Shown: one piece after another, positions 62,440-64,000 of the stretch
Numbering within the stretch: the first letter of the stretch is position 1
How the letters are laid out: each line of letters starts with the position of its first letter
Source: Clostridiales bacterium
GTDB taxonomy: Bacteria > Bacillota > Clostridia > Christensenellales > JAISNN01
Reading direction: 5' to 3'
DNA: 64,000 nucleotides
NCBI GenBank assembly: GCA_031276195.1
Contig: JAISNN010000014.1
Location: 1-64,000, forward strand
Translations under genes and position numbers: made by a program
The notes under the pieces: model-generated
The model's database searches: none
Seen by the model: only the letters and a program-made list of their open reading frames with translations
What the model was told of the DNA's origin: nothing

Positions 62440-62630
62440 TTCGGGAACGGTCTAAAATTTTAAATGTTTTGAGATTTTAAATTCTGCAAAGCGGTTTGAT
62501 ATTTTAAAATATTCAATATTCGGGTTATCGCGGAACGGTCTAAAATTTTAAATATTTTGAGATTTTAAATTCCGCAAAGCGGTTTGATGTTTTAAAATAT
62601 TCAATATTCGGGTTATCGCGGAACGGCTTG
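62440..62630. repeat. 88-bp tandem repeat, about 2.3 copies, upstream of the M20 peptidase
   Basis: GGTCTAAAATTTTAAATATTTTGAGATTTTAAATTCCGCAAAGCGG at 62449 and 62537; a third GCGGAACGG at 62625. Confidence 0.85.
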
Positions 62631-62758
62631 TTATGTTTAATATTAAAAGTTTTCAGCCGCCGCAAAAAATGTCCGCCGCTTTAAATATCCGCCGCCTGCA
62701 ACGGCTTTAAACGGCGTAAAATGTTCCATACTAAATTCGCGTAATAAAAGGAGATTCT

Positions 62759-64000
62759 ATGAAAAAATATCTCGGCGAAATGATCTCGTCCTTGCAAAAA
62801 CTAATCTCGTTCAACAGCGTAGCGGGCAAAAAAACCGCGGGCGCGCCCTTCGGAAAAGCCGTCGGACAAGCGCTCGGCTTTACCCTCGCGCTCTCAAAAA
62901 GTCTGGGCTTCTCCGTCAAAAATCTCGACGGGTTTTCGGGATACGCCGAAACGGGGCTAAAAGACGGGAAAGTCTTCGCCGTTTTGTGCCATCTCGACGT
63001 CGTGCCGTTCAACCGCGCCGATTGGAAACACGATCCGCTCGGCGGCGAAATCGACGGCGGAAAACTCTATGGACGCGGAGCGTTGGACGACAAAGGCCCC
63101 ACGGTCGCCGCCCTCTACGCCGTCAAAAAACTTCTCGACGAAGGCTTTGAATTTCATAAAAAAGTGCGCTTTATTTTCGGGCTGGACGAAGAAGGCGGCA
63201 AGTGGAAAAGTATGGACTACTATCTCGAAAAAGAGGGTATGCCCGAAATCGGAATCGCGCCCGACGCGGATTTTCCCGTCATCAACTCCGAGATGGGAAA
63301 GGTGAACTTTGTCCTGAAAATGAAAATTCCTAAGGATTGCAAAGTCGTCGAATTCGGCGCGGGAACGCGCCCGAATATCGTCCCCGACTCCGCTTACTTT
63401 ATCGCAAGAAACGAAAATGGATTGGAAGATGCGGCAAAAAAATGCGGGCTGACCGTCGAAAAAATTTATAAGGCTGATAAAGACGCGGGGAGAAACTTTT
63501 TAACAAAAAGTTTTCTCCACGCCCCCTCTTCAAAAACTTTTAACGAAAATCCGCGGATCTATACCGCGGATTCAAGTCAAAATATTAACGCCGAATCTTG
63601 CGGAAATACACAAGTTGAAAATGCAGAAAACGGCGAAAAAACGCAGGTCTATACCGCGAATTTATGCGAAAAGACTAATATTGAATATTGCAAAAACGCG
63701 CAAGGCGAAACCGTCGGAAATATCGAAAAAACGCAGGTCTATACCGCGAATTTAGGCGAAAAGACTAATATTGAATATTGCGGAAATACACAAGGTAAAA
63801 ATGCAAAAAACGGCGAGAAAACGCAGTACTATACCGCGGAAAATATAGAGTTTTTAAAGATTTCCGCAGTCGGAAAGGCGGCTCACGGAGCGCACCCCGA
63901 ACAAGGCGAAAACGCCGCGGTAACCCTTTTGAAATTCTTAAATTCACGCGGTATAGAACCGTTTTTTTCTCTCTATACTCTCCTTTCCGACTATAACGGA
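62759..64000 (+). CDS. M20-family (PepV-like) dipeptidase, 3' end outside window, with long in-frame repeat-derived insertion
   Basis: Manual translation, 414 codons open to the window end: MKKYLGEMISSLQKLISFNSV...CHLDVVPFNRADWKHDPLGGEIDGGKLYGRGALDDKGPTVAALYAVK...FIFGLDEEGGKWKSMDYY...ISAVGKAAHGAHPEQGENA. Confidence 0.9.
   Translation, partial: MKKYLGEMISSLQKLISFNSVAGKKTAGAPFGKAVGQALGFTLALSKSLGFSVKNLDGFSGYAETGLKDGKVFAVLCHLDVVPFNRADWKHDPLGGEIDGGKLYGRGALDDKGPTVAALYAVKKLLDEGFEFHKKVRFIFGLDEEGGKWKSMDYYLEKEGMPEIGIAPDADFPVINSEMGKVNFVLKMKIPKDCKVVEFGAGTRPNIVPDSAYFIARNENGLEDAAKKCGLTVEKIYKADKDAGRNFLTKSFLHAPSSKTFNENPRIYTADSSQNINAESCGNTQVENAENGEKTQVYTANLCEKTNIEYCKNAQGETVGNIEKTQVYTANLGEKTNIEYCGNTQGKNAKNGEKTQYYTAENIEFLKISAVGKAAHGAHPEQGENAAVTLLKFLNSRGIEPFFSLYTLLSDYNG

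Overview
Bacterial chromosomal window, probably from a Firmicutes/Clostridia-like genome, with most genes on the minus strand. Housekeeping genes recognised from the translations: dnaX, ybaB, gap, comF, dgt-like HD hydrolase, DtxR/MntR-type regulator, the str operon (L7Ae-like, rpsL, rpsG, fusA, tuf), cvpA-like, M29 aminopeptidase, rlmH, two CPBP proteases, Fe-ADH, archaeal-type apgM, sigH-like sigma factor, rlmB-type methylase, radC, and a PepV-like M20 peptidase cut by the window end. Accessory content: two giant surface proteins, a V8-like protease cluster, PI-PLC-like protein, GLUG protein, hicAB, tRNA-Thr(GGT) and tRNA-Gln(CTG). The most unusual property is repeat saturation. Nearly every intergenic spacer carries its own tandem array, and several dispersed families recur. 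One is a GC-rich inverted repeat (CCCCTCCGTGGGAGGGG...). One is an AAACTTTTTnAAAAAGTTTT hairpin. One is a short palindrome, roughly CGCGGTAYWRTACCGCG, which also lies in frame inside conserved genes (dnaX, apgM, a CPBP protease, an M20 peptidase) and encodes peptides such as RGTVPRKQ / GGIVPQNL. Other low-complexity in-frame insertions interrupt comF and a metallophosphoesterase. I regard this in-frame repeat invasion, reminiscent of Rickettsia palindromic elements, as the best candidate for an undescribed system. All calls are from reading the sequence; no database search was run.
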